64,000 nt of DNA from Phytophthora quininea. Taxonomy: Eukaryota; Oomycota; Peronosporomycetes; Peronosporales; Peronosporaceae. The notes beneath the pieces are model-generated. The model ran no database searches. It was given only the letters and a program-made list of their open reading frames with translations, and had not been told where the DNA came from. The translations under genes and the position numbers were made by a program. The stretch covers positions 45,057-109,056 of the forward strand of contig JAAVTG010000606.1 of assembly GCA_011947345.1 (NCBI GenBank), read 5' to 3'. This document shows, piece after piece, positions 22,936 to 33,867 of the stretch; position 1 is the stretch's first letter; each line of letters begins with the position of its first letter.

Positions 22936-23037
22936 TTGCGTCTGGGGTGGATCCTTAACCTTTGAATGACTATTAACAGTTATTAACATATTGTAGTATT
23001 AACACCTTTAATAACATCTAAATATTCCTATGAAATA

Positions 23038-24050
23038 CTAAAAACGAAAGGGTGCGCAAAGAAAAGGCTGTGTGCTATGGCTGGTATTGAAATCTTGGAT
23101 TCCTATGCTGTCTCCTTGGGTGGCGATGGTATTTGCCGTGAGTGCGCCGCTGTTGGCGTCCGCTGGGCCCACCATCATCACTTCAAGCATCATATGCATG
23201 CTGTTGAGAATTCTGGTGGTCCTGACATGGTCTACGGGCTGCTGCTGACTTGATAGTGGGCTGCTGCCAAATTGAACCAGACGGCAAGTCAGAATCACGA
23301 CGCTCAAGAGCTTCATTGACAAGGCCTTCAATGCCACGCTGACCCAGTCCCTCATCGAACGGTTCATGTTGGAGGAGGTACAGTGGTGTGTTGCTGGAAT
23401 ACACGACGTTCGGTGCAGTCAACGATTACAAGCTGTTTGTGGGCGATGCGCGCAAGAATAAGGTGGTGGTGATACATTGGCTGAATTTACGCAGCTTTCG
23501 TGCAGATTCGGGAACGAATGTTGCACTGGGACCAGCTCAACGCTTTGGCGTCCCCATGATTTTCATGACCTGTATGCTGCTTTTCTAGTGAGACCTAGTA
23601 GTACCATCGCAAGATGCCTGGACGGATCATCGGAGTGTTGCTGAATGCTCGCGACAACCTGCCAACAGAATGGCCAAATGTACTTGTGAGCGGCTGATGC
23701 AGTTATGCACATGTCGACGTAGTTGTTGTGTCTGGCACTGCCGATGCTAATGCTGATGTAGTCGAAACTCGTGGGCCTAGTTACTGGTGATCATAGTGTC
23801 CAAGAACTTGGCGAACTTCGTCTTCAAGAACGTGGCAATTTTTGACACGAGCCCCTTCAAGTAGTAACTACGCCTGGTGTGACCAAGATGCTTGTGCCGT
23901 ACAGCAACTTGCCTGCGGAACTGGATTGGTACGAATTTACATTTTTGTGTTGCACCTTAAACATTCTAACGTGGTGTTGATGCTGCTAAACAGGTCTTGA
24001 ACCTTTGTCATCCCAACGAGTCCCTCTGCTGCATCCTTTAGCAACGAGCT
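23038..24050. other. Coding-like debris, no intact gene
   Basis: Several short plus-strand frames look protein-like, such as one starting at the ATG at 23077 and one reading 'SFIDKAFNATLTQSLIERF' near 23310. They are separated by stops and do not form a gene. A later piece near 23612 reads 'MPGRIIGVLLNARDN', faintly like the opening of an MPN domain; this is too weak to call. It probably represents a degraded host gene carried by the insertion. Confidence 0.3.
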
Positions 24051-24284
24051 AGCTCGTTGCTCGCGCTGTTTTGGATTTCGCGCCAAAGAGATCTTGCCAA
24101 TATCTTGGCGCGAAATTCAAAACCTGAAAGGGCATCAAGAATCTTGGCGCGGAAATCAAATCCCGAGCGCGCTTGGTTCTCTCCACAACGCAATTTGCCA
24201 CGAAGTCACCAAGTCCAAGCTCAAGATCGCCCCACAATTACAAGTCGTCAAGCACACATCGAAGTCTTCCTCGACTCCGTCCCA

Positions 24285-26301
24285 ATGACGGGCCGCAAGC
24301 AAGATCAGCTGTGGGATGAGTTCACCATCGTGCACCAGCGAGGCCCAGACAAACCACATCCTGATGTTTTATGTCCCCACTGCAGAGCGTGGCGTGTTAA
24401 CAGTGCCCAACTCACTCGAGACTTAGTCCGTCACTTCGAGAGTTGTGATTCAATACCGACGGACGTGAAAGCGAAACACAGCGCCCGTATCGCGAAGCTG
24501 AAGATAGGCAAACGCCGTTCCTCCAATGGCGGAGCCATGTTCTCTCCGGTTAAGTCCCGCAGAACCAGCTACTGCTCATCGGTCCTCTAGACCCCGGTTT
24601 TGAGTGACACCGAGATCCACGAGGTTCATGTTGAGCTTGCTAGAGGGTTTTATACGGCTGGGATACCTTTCCGAGCCATCGAAAAACCCCACTTGCAGAG
24701 CGCGTTTACTCGTTGTATCCCGGCCTTCCGACTGCCCACACGTCGTGCACTTGCGACCAGTTTGCTGAATGAGGTGTACCAAGTAGGACGCTCTAAACTG
24801 GCAGAGATTCTCAAGCCACAAAAACGCCTTACTTTGGTTACCGATGGCTGGACAAACACATGTCGTGAGAGCATTGTCAACTACGTCCTGACATCGCCGA
24901 AGATGAGGCCAATGATGTGGTCGTCAGGGACGACTGGTTCTGCCAATCACACCGGAGAATATATGGCGGAAGAGATCCTGCGAGTTATTGGTGAAGTTGA
25001 AGAGTTGGCTGGAATAGGAAAGGTGACTTCCGTTGTCTCTGACAATGCGCCGAACATGAGATTAGCTGGGAAACTGGTGGAGGCGAGGCGCCCGAACGTT
25101 GTTTACAGTGGGTGCGCTGCGCATGCGATGAATTTGCTGCTCAAGGACATTTACAAGTTACCATTGCTGAAAGAAGTACTACAACAAGCGCTGAAAGTAA
25201 CGAAGTTTGTGCGTGCTCGAAATCTACTGTTGGCTGGCGTTAGGAAGAACAGAATATACTTTCAGAGGGTGGGCAAGAAGAAGATTCGAGAGCTAGCACT
25301 GCCGGTCGCAACAAGATGGTATTCGCAGGAGAAGTGCATTCGAAGTGTGCTAAGCAATAAATCGCCGCTAACAACTGCGTTCACAAATTCGCAGTTGATG
25401 CGAAACTACGAGGATACCGCTGAGAACAAAGCGAGATTGGAGAAGATCCAAGATATCGTGAGACCCAATTCCACGTTTTGGAATAACGCGTGGGTTGTCC
25501 CTCACAGCCCCGATCAAGCGTTCACTCGCCGTTCTCGAATCTGATCTGTGCTCAAAGCGATGATATTGCATGAGTTTGATCGTCTCATGCGCTCCCCGAG
25601 TACAAAGAAGACCTTCATGGACTCCACGACAGAACCGTTCAGCCAAAAATCCGGGATGCGATCTCAAAACGCTGGGACTTCGTTTGTTCCCGATCCAGTA
25701 TCACCAGCATCGCCTATTTACTGGATCCAAGCAAGAGTCTTTCAGCTTTCGCGACCTTCGAAGGCATTAGTGTTGACAAAGTCGTCGATGACACTGTGAA
25801 ACTGGCAAAACGCACTGGGCATGTGGCTAATGCTCAAGTGACAAAGAGGTGTTTGAGAACGCTGTGATGGAGTTGGTAGGCGCGAAGGATGACTGGGATG
25901 TGGACGCTTGGAAAGCCAACAGCTCCAAACCACCTCTTGACTGGTGGGTTAGAAATAAAGTTTTCTCGCGGTCTCCTGTCAAGCGTTTTGCGCAGCATGT
26001 TTTGAGCAGCCCCACATCTTCAGCAGCAAGTGAACGTCTGTGGAGTATTCAAGGCTTGACCCATACCAAGCTACGAAATCGGCTGAGTGTTCCAAGTGTC
26101 GAGAAATTGTCGTTCATCCGCAACAACTGCGGCAACGATAATCGGGAGGGGTTGCCAGTTTATGCTACTCCACCTGCGCCGACCGAGCGTGACGATGGCG
26201 AGGAAGAAGTTGAAGAAGATGAAGAAACGGTGTTTGATCTCGATGACGAGGATTTTGAACTCCTTTTGGAGTCCCTGTCTGACTTTGACGAAGCCGACTG
26301 A
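24285..26301 (+). pseudogene. hAT transposase, decayed
   Basis: The first ATG at 24285 opens a frame with a BED-like finger ('CPHCRAW', then H and C in 'HFESC'). An in-frame TAG at 24588-24590 stops it. The same frame resumes with 'LVTDGWTN' (first Asp region), 'VVSDNAPNM' (second Asp) and 'GCAAHAMNLLLKDI', then loses frame at about 25505-25570 and again near 25850. The last 150 codons hold the hAT dimerisation domain ('SSAASERLWSIQGL' and 'LRNRLSV') and an acidic tail. One true nonsense codon and several shifts make it non-functional as read. It could once have moved this segment, but hAT elements normally make 8-bp duplications, which does not match the 6-bp flank seen here. Confidence 0.82.
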
Positions 26302-26496
26302 AGGTGGACAACAACGGGTGTTTGATGTGCACAACTACGTTTGAGTTCGTGTTTTGGCAGTACTGAGGTTTCCTGTTTCCACCGGGCTCGAAATGAAAAT
26401 GAATACATAACTGCGTTTACCGCCATGCTTATTCGTAAAGGTTTCCACTACTTTCTACCTCGCGGTGCTACATATTCTCTCTTTTTCTTTCTCTGC

Positions 26497-27990
26497 TTAG
26501 AGAGTGCATGACTTCATGTACGGGAAACTCTGGTAAACATGGCTCTTGCCGATTCGCGTGTCCGACGCCACTGAGTCTACCACTTCTTGTCGCTTGAAGA
26601 ACTCGGGCACATTGTTCACCTCGCCGTCAGACTAGACCACCGGTCGGAATGGCACGGGCGCCTCCCGCTTATCCGGTTTCTCCCAGTCCACGCTGTTGAA
26701 GAAGGGGTGGTCCGTGATCTCTTGGACGCCGCACGGACCGGAGCCGAATCGCTTGGCTGGGTTGCGGCAGGTCAAACCACGCAGCAGGGATCGAGCGTCG
26801 TCGGAAAACTCAGACGGGAACCGCAGCGGGAGTTTGGTGATGTTCTGGTAGTTGCGCTTGCGGTTGGCGTGGTAGAACGGCGTGTAACCCGCCAGCATCT
26901 CGAAGATGAGGACACCGAGCGACCAGTAGTCCACCGCTTTGCCGTAGGGTACACGACGGATCAGCTCGGACGCAATGTACTCGGGCGTACCGCAGAACGT
27001 CTGCATCCCGTTCTTACTGTCGAAGTGGTCGTGCGAGAGACCAAAGTCCGTCAATGCGATGAATCCCTTGTCGTCCAGCAGAATGTTCTCCGGCTTCAGG
27101 TCTCGGTACACGATGTTGTAGGTGTGCAGGTGCGAAATGGCCAGCACTAGCTGAGAAGCGCGTGCGGGTCTCGTCAAAGTGCGTGGCGCCGCAGGTGGAA
27201 GTGCAGCGTTCCGCCGTTGTAGAAGTCCATGACAAAGTTGAGCTTGGCCTCGTTCTGGAACGCATACCGCAGCCTCCCCATGGAGGAGTAATACACGTCT
27301 TGCAAAATACGTTGCTCTGTCTTGGTGTGCTGCATCTGGTTCTTGCCAAACACAGCAGCCTTCTTGATGACCTTCATCGCATACACTTTGCCTTGTTCGC
27401 CACCTGATGCGACCGCAATCTGCTGTGGAATCATTCCCATGGCCATCATCGTGCGCGAACTCAATAATCGTGCACCTCACTGCTGCTGCGGAACCTTTCT
27501 TCGAACCAACCGCACTTTACCGAAGGCACCCGACCATACGAAACAGATCGAAGTCGTCGATGGTGAGGAAGTCACTCCAGCTCCCGTTCATCATTGCCAA
27601 CGACCGTATCGTACACGAACTCCATAGGCGGCCGCGAAGAAGGCATCCCAAGGAGGCCATCCAGATCCTCTCGCTCAAGCCTGCTGTAGCTCCAATAGTG
27701 CGTTTATACGAAGCTCACGAACCGCGCGGTGCTGAAATTCATATGGAGTTGGCGATACTAAAACGTGAAACCCGTATCCATCACTTCCCTTGTTGGCAGG
27801 ACCTTCGTTCGCGATCTCGCACGGGGTTGTAGGGACGCAAATGCAGCCAAATCTTGTCAGTTGCGGCGCACTTGGCCAATTCGAAGAGCGCGATGACGGT
27901 GAGGATGGCGTTGTTGTCACCGCTCGTCCTGCACTCGCTGTGGCATGCGTCTGCAGACTTTGCTTGTGTTTGTGTGGTCACGAATGTAAA
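26497..27990 (-). pseudogene. AGC-family protein kinase, decayed
   Basis: Minus-strand pieces in changing frames spell an AGC kinase: glycine loop 'GAFGKVRLVRRK' near 27530 (two or three bases missing before it), 'VYAMKVIKK' with the ATP-binding Lys, 'YRDLKPENILLD', 'LTDFGLS', 'GTPEYIASE' and 'AVDYWSLGVLIFEM'. The frame shifts between the two lobes at about 27170. A TAG at 26632-26634 interrupts the AGC tail, whose remnant continues to 26497. Protein-like frames at 27675-27981 may be its N-terminal regulatory part. It is more damaged than the surrounding host genes. Its place inside the 7.4-kb insertion suggests a captured host gene. Function as a kinase is unlikely. Confidence 0.75.
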
Positions 27991-28301
27991 TAATAACGTC
28001 GAGCTGTGGCCTTTTTCTACATTGCTCAGTACTATTAACTACTAAGCGAAATGTTATTAAGCGTTAGTTATTGTTCCTTTCGTGCATTTTGGCGGCGGCT
28101 TGCTGTTTGATGACGACTTAGCAGCAGCAGTAAAACGAATTATCAGCGAGCGATTAATACCTTTGAGAGGATTCACGATTTAGAAGACGAGTTGCAAAAA
28201 GGTGTGGCGATTTGGCGCCGTTGACAACGAATGGTGGGTGTGCCACCCGCCTTTCGTTATCGTAACTTGCTGCTTACTTTACCATTTCCGTGTTGACCAG
28301 A

Positions 28302-29314
28302 ATGACCAAATCGAGCGACCTTCGTTGGCGTGCCGTCACCCTAGTCCATGTCTACGATGTGGAGATGCCCTACGTAGCAAGCGTTTTGGGTGTATCGGTG
28401 CGGTCAATACAGAGATGGTATGGTTGGTTTCAAAGTAGATGGAATGTTGAAGGCGTTAGAAGGAAGCACCGCACATCGAGATGGTCACTTGATGTGTGTC
28501 ATTTCGTTGGTGAATACGCTGAATCCCATCCTTGCTTCTACATCGATGAGCTGCGTATCGCACTCAAAGATTGTTTTCCTACTTTACGAAACACATCCGA
28601 GGCGACTATTTGTCGCGCATTACGCTTTGATCTCTGCCTTACTCGGAAAATTCTAAGTAAGCGTGCACGGGAGGCTGCCCCTGCCGAGATTGCGGTCTAC
28701 TACAATAAGCTGTTGCCTTTCTACTCTGGCCCAGAGCAGCTTGTCTTTTAGATGAGACAGCGAAAGCCGGACGAGATCGCATGCGGAAATATGCATGGGC
28801 ACCTTGTGGTGCTCCTGCTGTAGTCGATCTGCCTTTTAAACGAGGCGAGCGAGTGTCAGTGTTAGCTGCAATGGATACAACCGTTTTTTTGCGTGGGAGA
28901 TGACAAGGGGAACATTCACTCGTAAAGAGTTTCAAAATCTTTTAAAGAGAAGGTCGCACTATTGTTAAATCCGTGGCCACTTTCTAGAAGTATTGTGATT
29001 CTCGACAATGCTAAGATACACATGTATCGCGAGTTAGAGGAGTTGGTGCATTCAACTGGTACTCTCCTCTTTTCCTTCCTCCATACTGCCCGCAACTAAA
29101 CCCAATTGAGGTGTTGTTTTCATTGCTCAAGCGATGGATAATTCATCACGCCAATATGGCGTTCCCTGCTAATCCGGAAGCTTTTTTGGAGGTAGCACTA
29201 AGAGAGTGCACGCGATCAAATGATTCTATCGGAAGAAATTTGTATCGGAAGTGTGGATATTCAGCAAAGTTAGTAGAGCATGTTTTCGTAGATAGAGCAA
29301 ATAATCTAATCTAG
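28302..29314 (+). pseudogene. Tc1/IS630-type transposase, several frameshifts
   Basis: N-terminal helix-turn-helix ('VASVLGVSVRSIQRWYGWF') then a DDE_3 catalytic core: first Asp in 'LVFLDETA', second Asp in 'VILDNAKIH' near 29010, Glu in 'PQLNPIEVLFSLLKRW' near 29105. The Asp-to-Glu spacing fits the DD34E type. The frame breaks at about 28747, 28885, 28960 and 29075, mostly at T or A runs, so it is either decayed or mis-sequenced. Similar imperfect inverted sequence at about 28065-28094 and 30281-30318 may be the ends of this unit. Its TAG (29312-29314) overlaps the stop of the opposing ORF. Confidence 0.78.
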
Positions 29315-30177
29315 ACTACGGATTCGTCTTCAGCTTCGTCTTCAGAATTTATTCCAGTATCACCGCCATGAATGTCTTCTTCATGGTCAGCATCTTGCAT
29401 GTCATTTGGCTCATTGGTTTGCGGTATCACTCTCTCACGAAATGGTGGTTGTAAATCGTATTCAAGTAGCCCGAGAACCTGTCGAAACTCTTGTATGTCA
29501 ATATCGACTGGCACTAGTACGCCATTAATGCGGATGTGAACACAGCGAGTAACACGAGTAGCAGCTGCTGTAGTAATTGAAATTTCTTCATGATGCCGTT
29601 GCGCTTGGGTGTCAATATAATTCAGTTGTCGGAACGTTTCGTTATTGGGCTGGGCAATGGGAACTTTATCAGGTTGACGGGCTTGCACAGTCGCCCAATA
29701 TTCTATTGAAGCTGGTCCTGGTGGCTCGCGGCCTTTGGACTGGATCAACTGGTTGATATCTCGTGTTGCTTGGGCGATGCGACTAGCAGTAGCTCGGTGA
29801 ATTGGATTAGAATTTGTTACTCTACCAGCATACAAAAACAAAGGAATGCGCTTTCCTTGGCGTCGAAACCTCGCCCAGACTGCTTTTAAAAACCCGGTGA
29901 ACCCTTGGTCGTCCTCCGGTAAGCGCTTGTATTCATGTTGGCGTGCATTCACCGTCGCCTCCACGTAGATACCAGCGTCTGTAGCCCACGTGACGGCTGG
30001 ATCTTTGATGAACAAGCGTCTTAGGCGCTCCTTCAAAACAGCGTAGCCTTCACGCACCGAAAATGATATCTCAATGGACCCCTTGTGCACCATCCTGCGG
30101 TCTGTCTGCGGCTCGCCAATCTTAATCGTCACAACGGCATCACAGAGAGAGGGTAACGCAGGCAGCTCGGCCGCCAT
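29311..30177 (-). CDS. Uncharacterised acidic-tailed ORF paired with the IS630 transposase
   Basis: Intact 288-codon frame from the ATG at 30177; an upstream extension to 30309 would need a GTG start. I recognise no domain. The first 120 residues look folded, with alternating strands and helices ('GSIEISFSVREGYAVLKERL', 'GFLKAVWARFRRQGKRIPLF'). A middle basic and Gln-rich part follows, and the last 45 residues are strongly acidic. It faces the transposase tail-to-tail, with both stop codons sharing the palindrome CTAG at 29311-29314. It begins about 170 bp from the insertion's right end, so it is an element gene by position. It may be a DNA-binding accessory protein or a silencing suppressor; both are guesses. 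It is one of very few uninterrupted frames in the insertion. Confidence 0.65.
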   Translation of the reverse strand: MAAELPALPSLCDAVVTIKIGEPQTDRRMVHKGSIEISFSVREGYAVLKERLRRLFIKDPAVTWATDAGIYVEATVNARQHEYKRLPEDDQGFTGFLKAVWARFRRQGKRIPLFLYAGRVTNSNPIHRATASRIAQATRDINQLIQSKGREPPGPASIEYWATVQARQPDKVPIAQPNNETFRQLNYIDTQAQRHHEEISITTAAATRVTRCVHIRINGVLVPVDIDIQEFRQVLGLLEYDLQPPFRERVIPQTNEPNDMQDADHEEDIHGGDTGINSEDEAEDESVV

Positions 30178-30352
30178 CGCGAGATGTGTGCTGCTGAGCC
30201 GTTGGCAAAAGACGAAATGCACGCTTTTTGCACAACGAGTTCTATAATTATGCACAACGATTACTGCGACGATTTTAGGACGCAAAATATGTGAAAGCGA
30301 CAATAACACTATTAACAGTTAAGATCGCGCAAAGAATCCACCCCAGTTGCGT

Positions 30353-30460
30353 CCAAATTAGTAGTGGCGGTGCTCTGGGTGTTATGAACTAGTTGTCGTC
30401 TTTGGATTTTACCACGTTGTAGTGGTGGTTCAAGATATTGTAAGCTGTAGACATCGGCTG
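30353..30460 (-). pseudogene. Acyltransferase relic, second fragment
   Basis: Reverse-complement keeps pieces of the middle of the gene ('HYNVVK' region and the start of 'MWTLPL'), with stops and deletions. It is continuous with the fragment at 22861-22935 if the insertion and one target copy are removed, as on the right arm. Confidence 0.55.
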
Positions 30461-30716
30461 AACTGGTTAGTTCTCAGACACTCAGACACGTCGCGTTTTG
30501 AATCGGCCCCGCCGTGTATTTCGACTTCACTCTCAACCTCCATTTTCTTTTTGGAAACTTTGTCAGTCTTGTTGATACTTTAGAACTGCTTCGCATGGGC
30601 TAGATCTATCGAGTCTGAGGCTTTTCGAACTACCTCGTGAATTTCAAAGGGTTGCTGTCGCTAACCAAATTCAAGACGGTAATGATGCAAGCCTTAAAGC
30701 TACACGACTGAGGATC

Positions 30717-32084
30717 TTACGCGGAAGAAATGCCGGGAGGACTCGGTAGCCGTTCGGCGTCTTCCTTTTGCCAGCGGTTCTTGACAACAGGCAGCAAGCT
30801 TTTGTGGGTACCTTCGATCGTCTCCTCAACGTCGACATTTTTGTCAGCATATTCAGCGTCACAAGAGTGATCGAGTTCGTCCACGAGTTTCTGGTGCGTG
30901 TTCGCTTCAAGCCGAGCGAACTCACGCGACAATCGCTGGGCTAGAAGCTGCGATGGATACTCCACCAAATGGTACGAGATCGTTCCCAGCAAGATCACTA
31001 GACCAAATTCCGAGAAGGTTCGGTCGTAGTAGTTCTTCTGGTGTGTGATCTTGTCCGTCTTGACAATGAAGACGTGCAGCAAGTAGACGGAGAAGCAAAT
31101 CTTGCCCAGGTGGCGAAGTGGGAGCCACTCGAAGATCACTGACACAGCAGACGGTAGAAGCATTTCGATCACGAACAGCAGCGACAGTTTGACGCTGGTG
31201 AATGGCATCATGTAGTGCTTGTCGACTGGGAGACTCCTGCCGAGCCAGTTGAAGAACAAGCCTCGGAACGCGACGCTCAAGTAGGCTGCAATCAAGACAC
31301 CTTCGATCACTCGAATGGCCAACGTATGAGCCTTGTTGAACTTAAAACCCGTGACTTTGATCCGCGCCTCGAGTTTAACGAAGATAACAGCGGCCATCGA
31401 CCCAGCAAGGAACGTTGGTAAGTGATCAATGAGTCGTTGGTGAATGACATTGGTCCTGGTGGTGAACAGACCCTCGTGGATGACCCACGTGTACAGCGGG
31501 ATGAAGGCCATCCACCAGCCACGACCCAACTTGAGTACGGCCAAGACGAACGCAGGTAGCATGAAGTAGTACGAGATCTCGAGAGGTAGCGTCCACATGA
31601 GGTAGTGTCGGTGGTCTGGATGGAAAATAAGCGTCAGGAATAAATTGAAGTCTTGGGGTTTCACCACGTTGTAGTAGTGGTTCTTGTACTGGAACGGCAT
31701 GAGCCACAAGATGATCGCCACCAGTGCGAACAACGGGTAGACTCGGAAGAACCGCTTGGAGAAGTAGTCGGCTAGTGTGAACCCCCACTTGCGATAGGAC
31801 GCTCCTTCTGCGAGCAGCTTAATGCTTTTCTTCATGAAGATCATGGTCAGCAGGAAGGCACTGAGCACGAAGAAGGCGTCGACTCCGACGGCTCCCAAAA
31901 AGATGTCGTGCATGTATCCAGAGTGCTGCGTGATGACGGAGATGACGGCTGCACCACGTACACCGTCAAGAAACAGGATCTTGGCGGCCGAAGACGCTCG
32001 TCGTTCCGTTGGTTGCTTGGCAATCTCGAGGTTCGCGTTGACGGGGATGTCCAAAGTAGTCGTCGACGATTTCCGGACGCGCAT
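30717..32084 (-). CDS. Acyltransferase-3 family membrane protein, copy 3
   Basis: Uninterrupted 455-residue frame from 'MRVRKSSTTTLDIPV'. The R-x10-H motif is intact ('DGVRGAAVISVITQH'), followed by 'GAVGVDAFFVLSAFLL' and the hydrophilic 'FSKRFFRVYPLFALV' loop shared by all copies. The C-terminal cytosolic tail ends 'LPSPPGISSA'. A likely functional enzyme, one of the two best-preserved pairs (with the mirror copy at 49215). It differs from the mirror at scattered positions such as ARIKV versus AWIKV, and shares its tail variants with copy 2 of the same arm. Confidence 0.88.
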   Translation of the reverse strand: MRVRKSSTTTLDIPVNANLEIAKQPTERRASSAAKILFLDGVRGAAVISVITQHSGYMHDIFLGAVGVDAFFVLSAFLLTMIFMKKSIKLLAEGASYRKWGFTLADYFSKRFFRVYPLFALVAIILWLMPFQYKNHYYNVVKPQDFNLFLTLIFHPDHRHYLMWTLPLEISYYFMLPAFVLAVLKLGRGWWMAFIPLYTWVIHEGLFTTRTNVIHQRLIDHLPTFLAGSMAAVIFVKLEARIKVTGFKFNKAHTLAIRVIEGVLIAAYLSVAFRGLFFNWLGRSLPVDKHYMMPFTSVKLSLLFVIEMLLPSAVSVIFEWLPLRHLGKICFSVYLLHVFIVKTDKITHQKNYYDRTFSEFGLVILLGTISYHLVEYPSQLLAQRLSREFARLEANTHQKLVDELDHSCDAEYADKNVDVEETIEGTHKSLLPVVKNRWQKEDAERLPSPPGISSA

Positions 32085-32263
32085 GTCGACTTGGAATCTT
32101 TTAACTAGATTGTTACTTGGTCGGTTGTTCAGGAAGGGAAATTGATGAGTGACTTCAGCGTAGGACTATGGAACCAAAGGAGCAACAAGAGGTTTCTGTC
32201 GAGCCATTGGTTTCACAACTTCCATAACGACAATTACATAGTTTTCTGAGTTATCCCTATTTT

Positions 32264-33615
32264 CTATCCTCGAATCAATGAATTTCGTCTGGGTGAGCTT
32301 TCTCTCAGCGAGTTGCTCGCGGACGACGCGGTCGTATCCGAACTGGCATCGATTTCATCCAAATTCTGGGCCGATTTGGTCGTGTCGGTATCATTTTGCT
32401 TGAAAAGTTGCTGGTGATCGTAAGAAGCAAGTCTGGCGAAAACACTCGACAGCTTTTGCGCCAGGAGTTGCGACGGATACTCCACCAGTTGGTACGACGC
32501 CGTGGCCAGCAGAATCACCAGACCAAAGTACGAGAACGTGCGGTCATAGTAGTCCTCCTGGTACTGGATGGACGGGGTGTAGATGACGAACACGTGCAGC
32601 AGGTAGACCGAGAAGCTGATCTTGCCCAAGTAGCGCAGCACCACCCACTCGAAGATCTCGGAGACGGTGGAGGGCTTCACCATCTCGATCACGATCAGCA
32701 GCGACAACTTGACGCTCGTGAACGGCATCAAGTAGTCGGTCTTGGGGAGAGGCATCCCGAGCCAGTTGAAGAAGAGGCCTCGAAACACCACGCTCAGGTA
32801 GGCTGCGATCAACACACCTTCGACGATTCGCAGTCCGATCGTGTGCGGCTTGAGGAACTTGAAACCGGAGACTTTGATCCACGAGTCGGCTTTCACGAAG
32901 ACGGCGGCGGCCATGGACCCGGCAAGGAACGTCGGCAGGTGGTCACCGAGCGTTTGGTGAATGGCTCGGGTCCGGGTGGTGTAGAGACCCTCGTGGATGA
33001 CCCACGTGTAGAGCGGCACAAAAGCCGCCCACCAGAATCGCTTCATCTTGAGCACCGCTAGCACGAACACGGGGATGATGAAGTAGTAGGAGATCTCGAG
33101 CGGCAGCGTCCACATGAGAAAGTGTCGGTGGTCCGGATGGAATGTGAGTGTCAGGAAGAGGTTAAAGTCCTCCGGCTTGGCCACCTTGTAGAACTGGTGC
33201 TGGTACTCGAACGGCATGAGCCACAATGCGATGGCCACCAGTGCGAACAACGGATAGACTCGGAAGAACCGCTTGGAGAAGTAGTCGGCCAGAGCGAACC
33301 CCACTTGCGGTAGGACGCACTTTGAGCGAGAAGTTTGATGCTCTTCTTCATGAAGATCATGGTCAGCAGGAACGAGCTGAGCACGAAGAAGGCGTCGACT
33401 CCGACGGCCCCCATGAAGATGTCGTGCATGTATCCGGTGTGCTGTGTCACCACCAACAAGACTGCGGTGCCTCGAACGCCATCCAGAAACAGGATTTTCG
33501 AGGCCGGTGACGAATCTGGTCGAGCTGCTTGGGTTTGGTTCGATGCCGACCTGTCAGTGGAGTCGTCAGCCACTTGGATGCTCAATGAGGTCCCGCTTGA
33601 TCTCGGTCGAAACAT
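32264..33615 (-). CDS. Acyltransferase-3 family membrane protein, copy 4, one frameshift
   Basis: From the ATG at 33615 ('MFRPRSSGTS') the frame holds 'DGVRGTAVLLVVTQH', then slips at about 33298-33302, where copy 5 has CCCCC and this copy CCCC. Adding one C gives 451 codons. The body is almost the same DNA as copies 1 and 5. The Ser-rich tail ('TTASSASNSLRESSPRR') is its own and matches the mirror copy at 47725. The N-terminal leader differs from the mirror, since homology ends at about this point. Confidence 0.8.
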
Positions 33616-33867
33616 TTTCCTGGGAGTTCCTGTTTCGACTTTGGACTGGGTCGAGCGAGTTCCGGAGTGACTCGACTCGAGCTGACGCCTCTCGCTGTAG
33701 CTCCATCGCGCGGTGATCTTTTCAGATGATATCGAAGAGCGATGGTACGAGATTGTAAACAGTTTAAACAATGTGTGACTGGTTCCATTGCTGCATGCAA
33801 CCTTTGCCACCAAGCTCCGATAGGCGATGGAATACACAACAGCACTGCTGTTCCAGCAGCCACCCAT

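Larger units (their letters stand above)
22942..30346. mobile_element. 7.4-kb insertion with TIRs and 6-bp target duplication
   Basis: Both ends read CTGGGGTGGAT(C/T)CTT inwards (22942 rightward, 30346 leftward), followed by similar AT-rich subterminal sequence with TTAA-AGT. The flanks are TTGCGT at 22936-22941 and again at 30347-30352. The right arm has a single TAGCGT there (complement at 51846-51851), so it shows the empty site. Contents are coding fragments, a hAT relic, an AGC kinase relic, a Tc1/IS630 transposase and a second ORF. Tc1/IS630 elements normally duplicate TA, so either another transposase mobilised this element or it is a nest of insertions. The TIR and TSD are read directly; the assignment of the whole as one unit is inference. 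Confidence 0.75.
30353..33600. repeat. Inverted duplication, inner left arm
   Basis: Mirror of about 47725-51850 without the 913-bp element. It holds acyltransferases 3 and 4 and the relic. Coding and spacer DNA match, but with more substitutions than the outer arm. The match fades just upstream of copy 4, at about 33600, which marks the inner breakpoint of the palindrome. Confidence 0.85.

Noticed and set aside
23612..23690. MPN-domain-like piece in the insertion
   Set aside because: Only a handful of residues resemble the family, there is no JAMM motif, and the stretch is not open.
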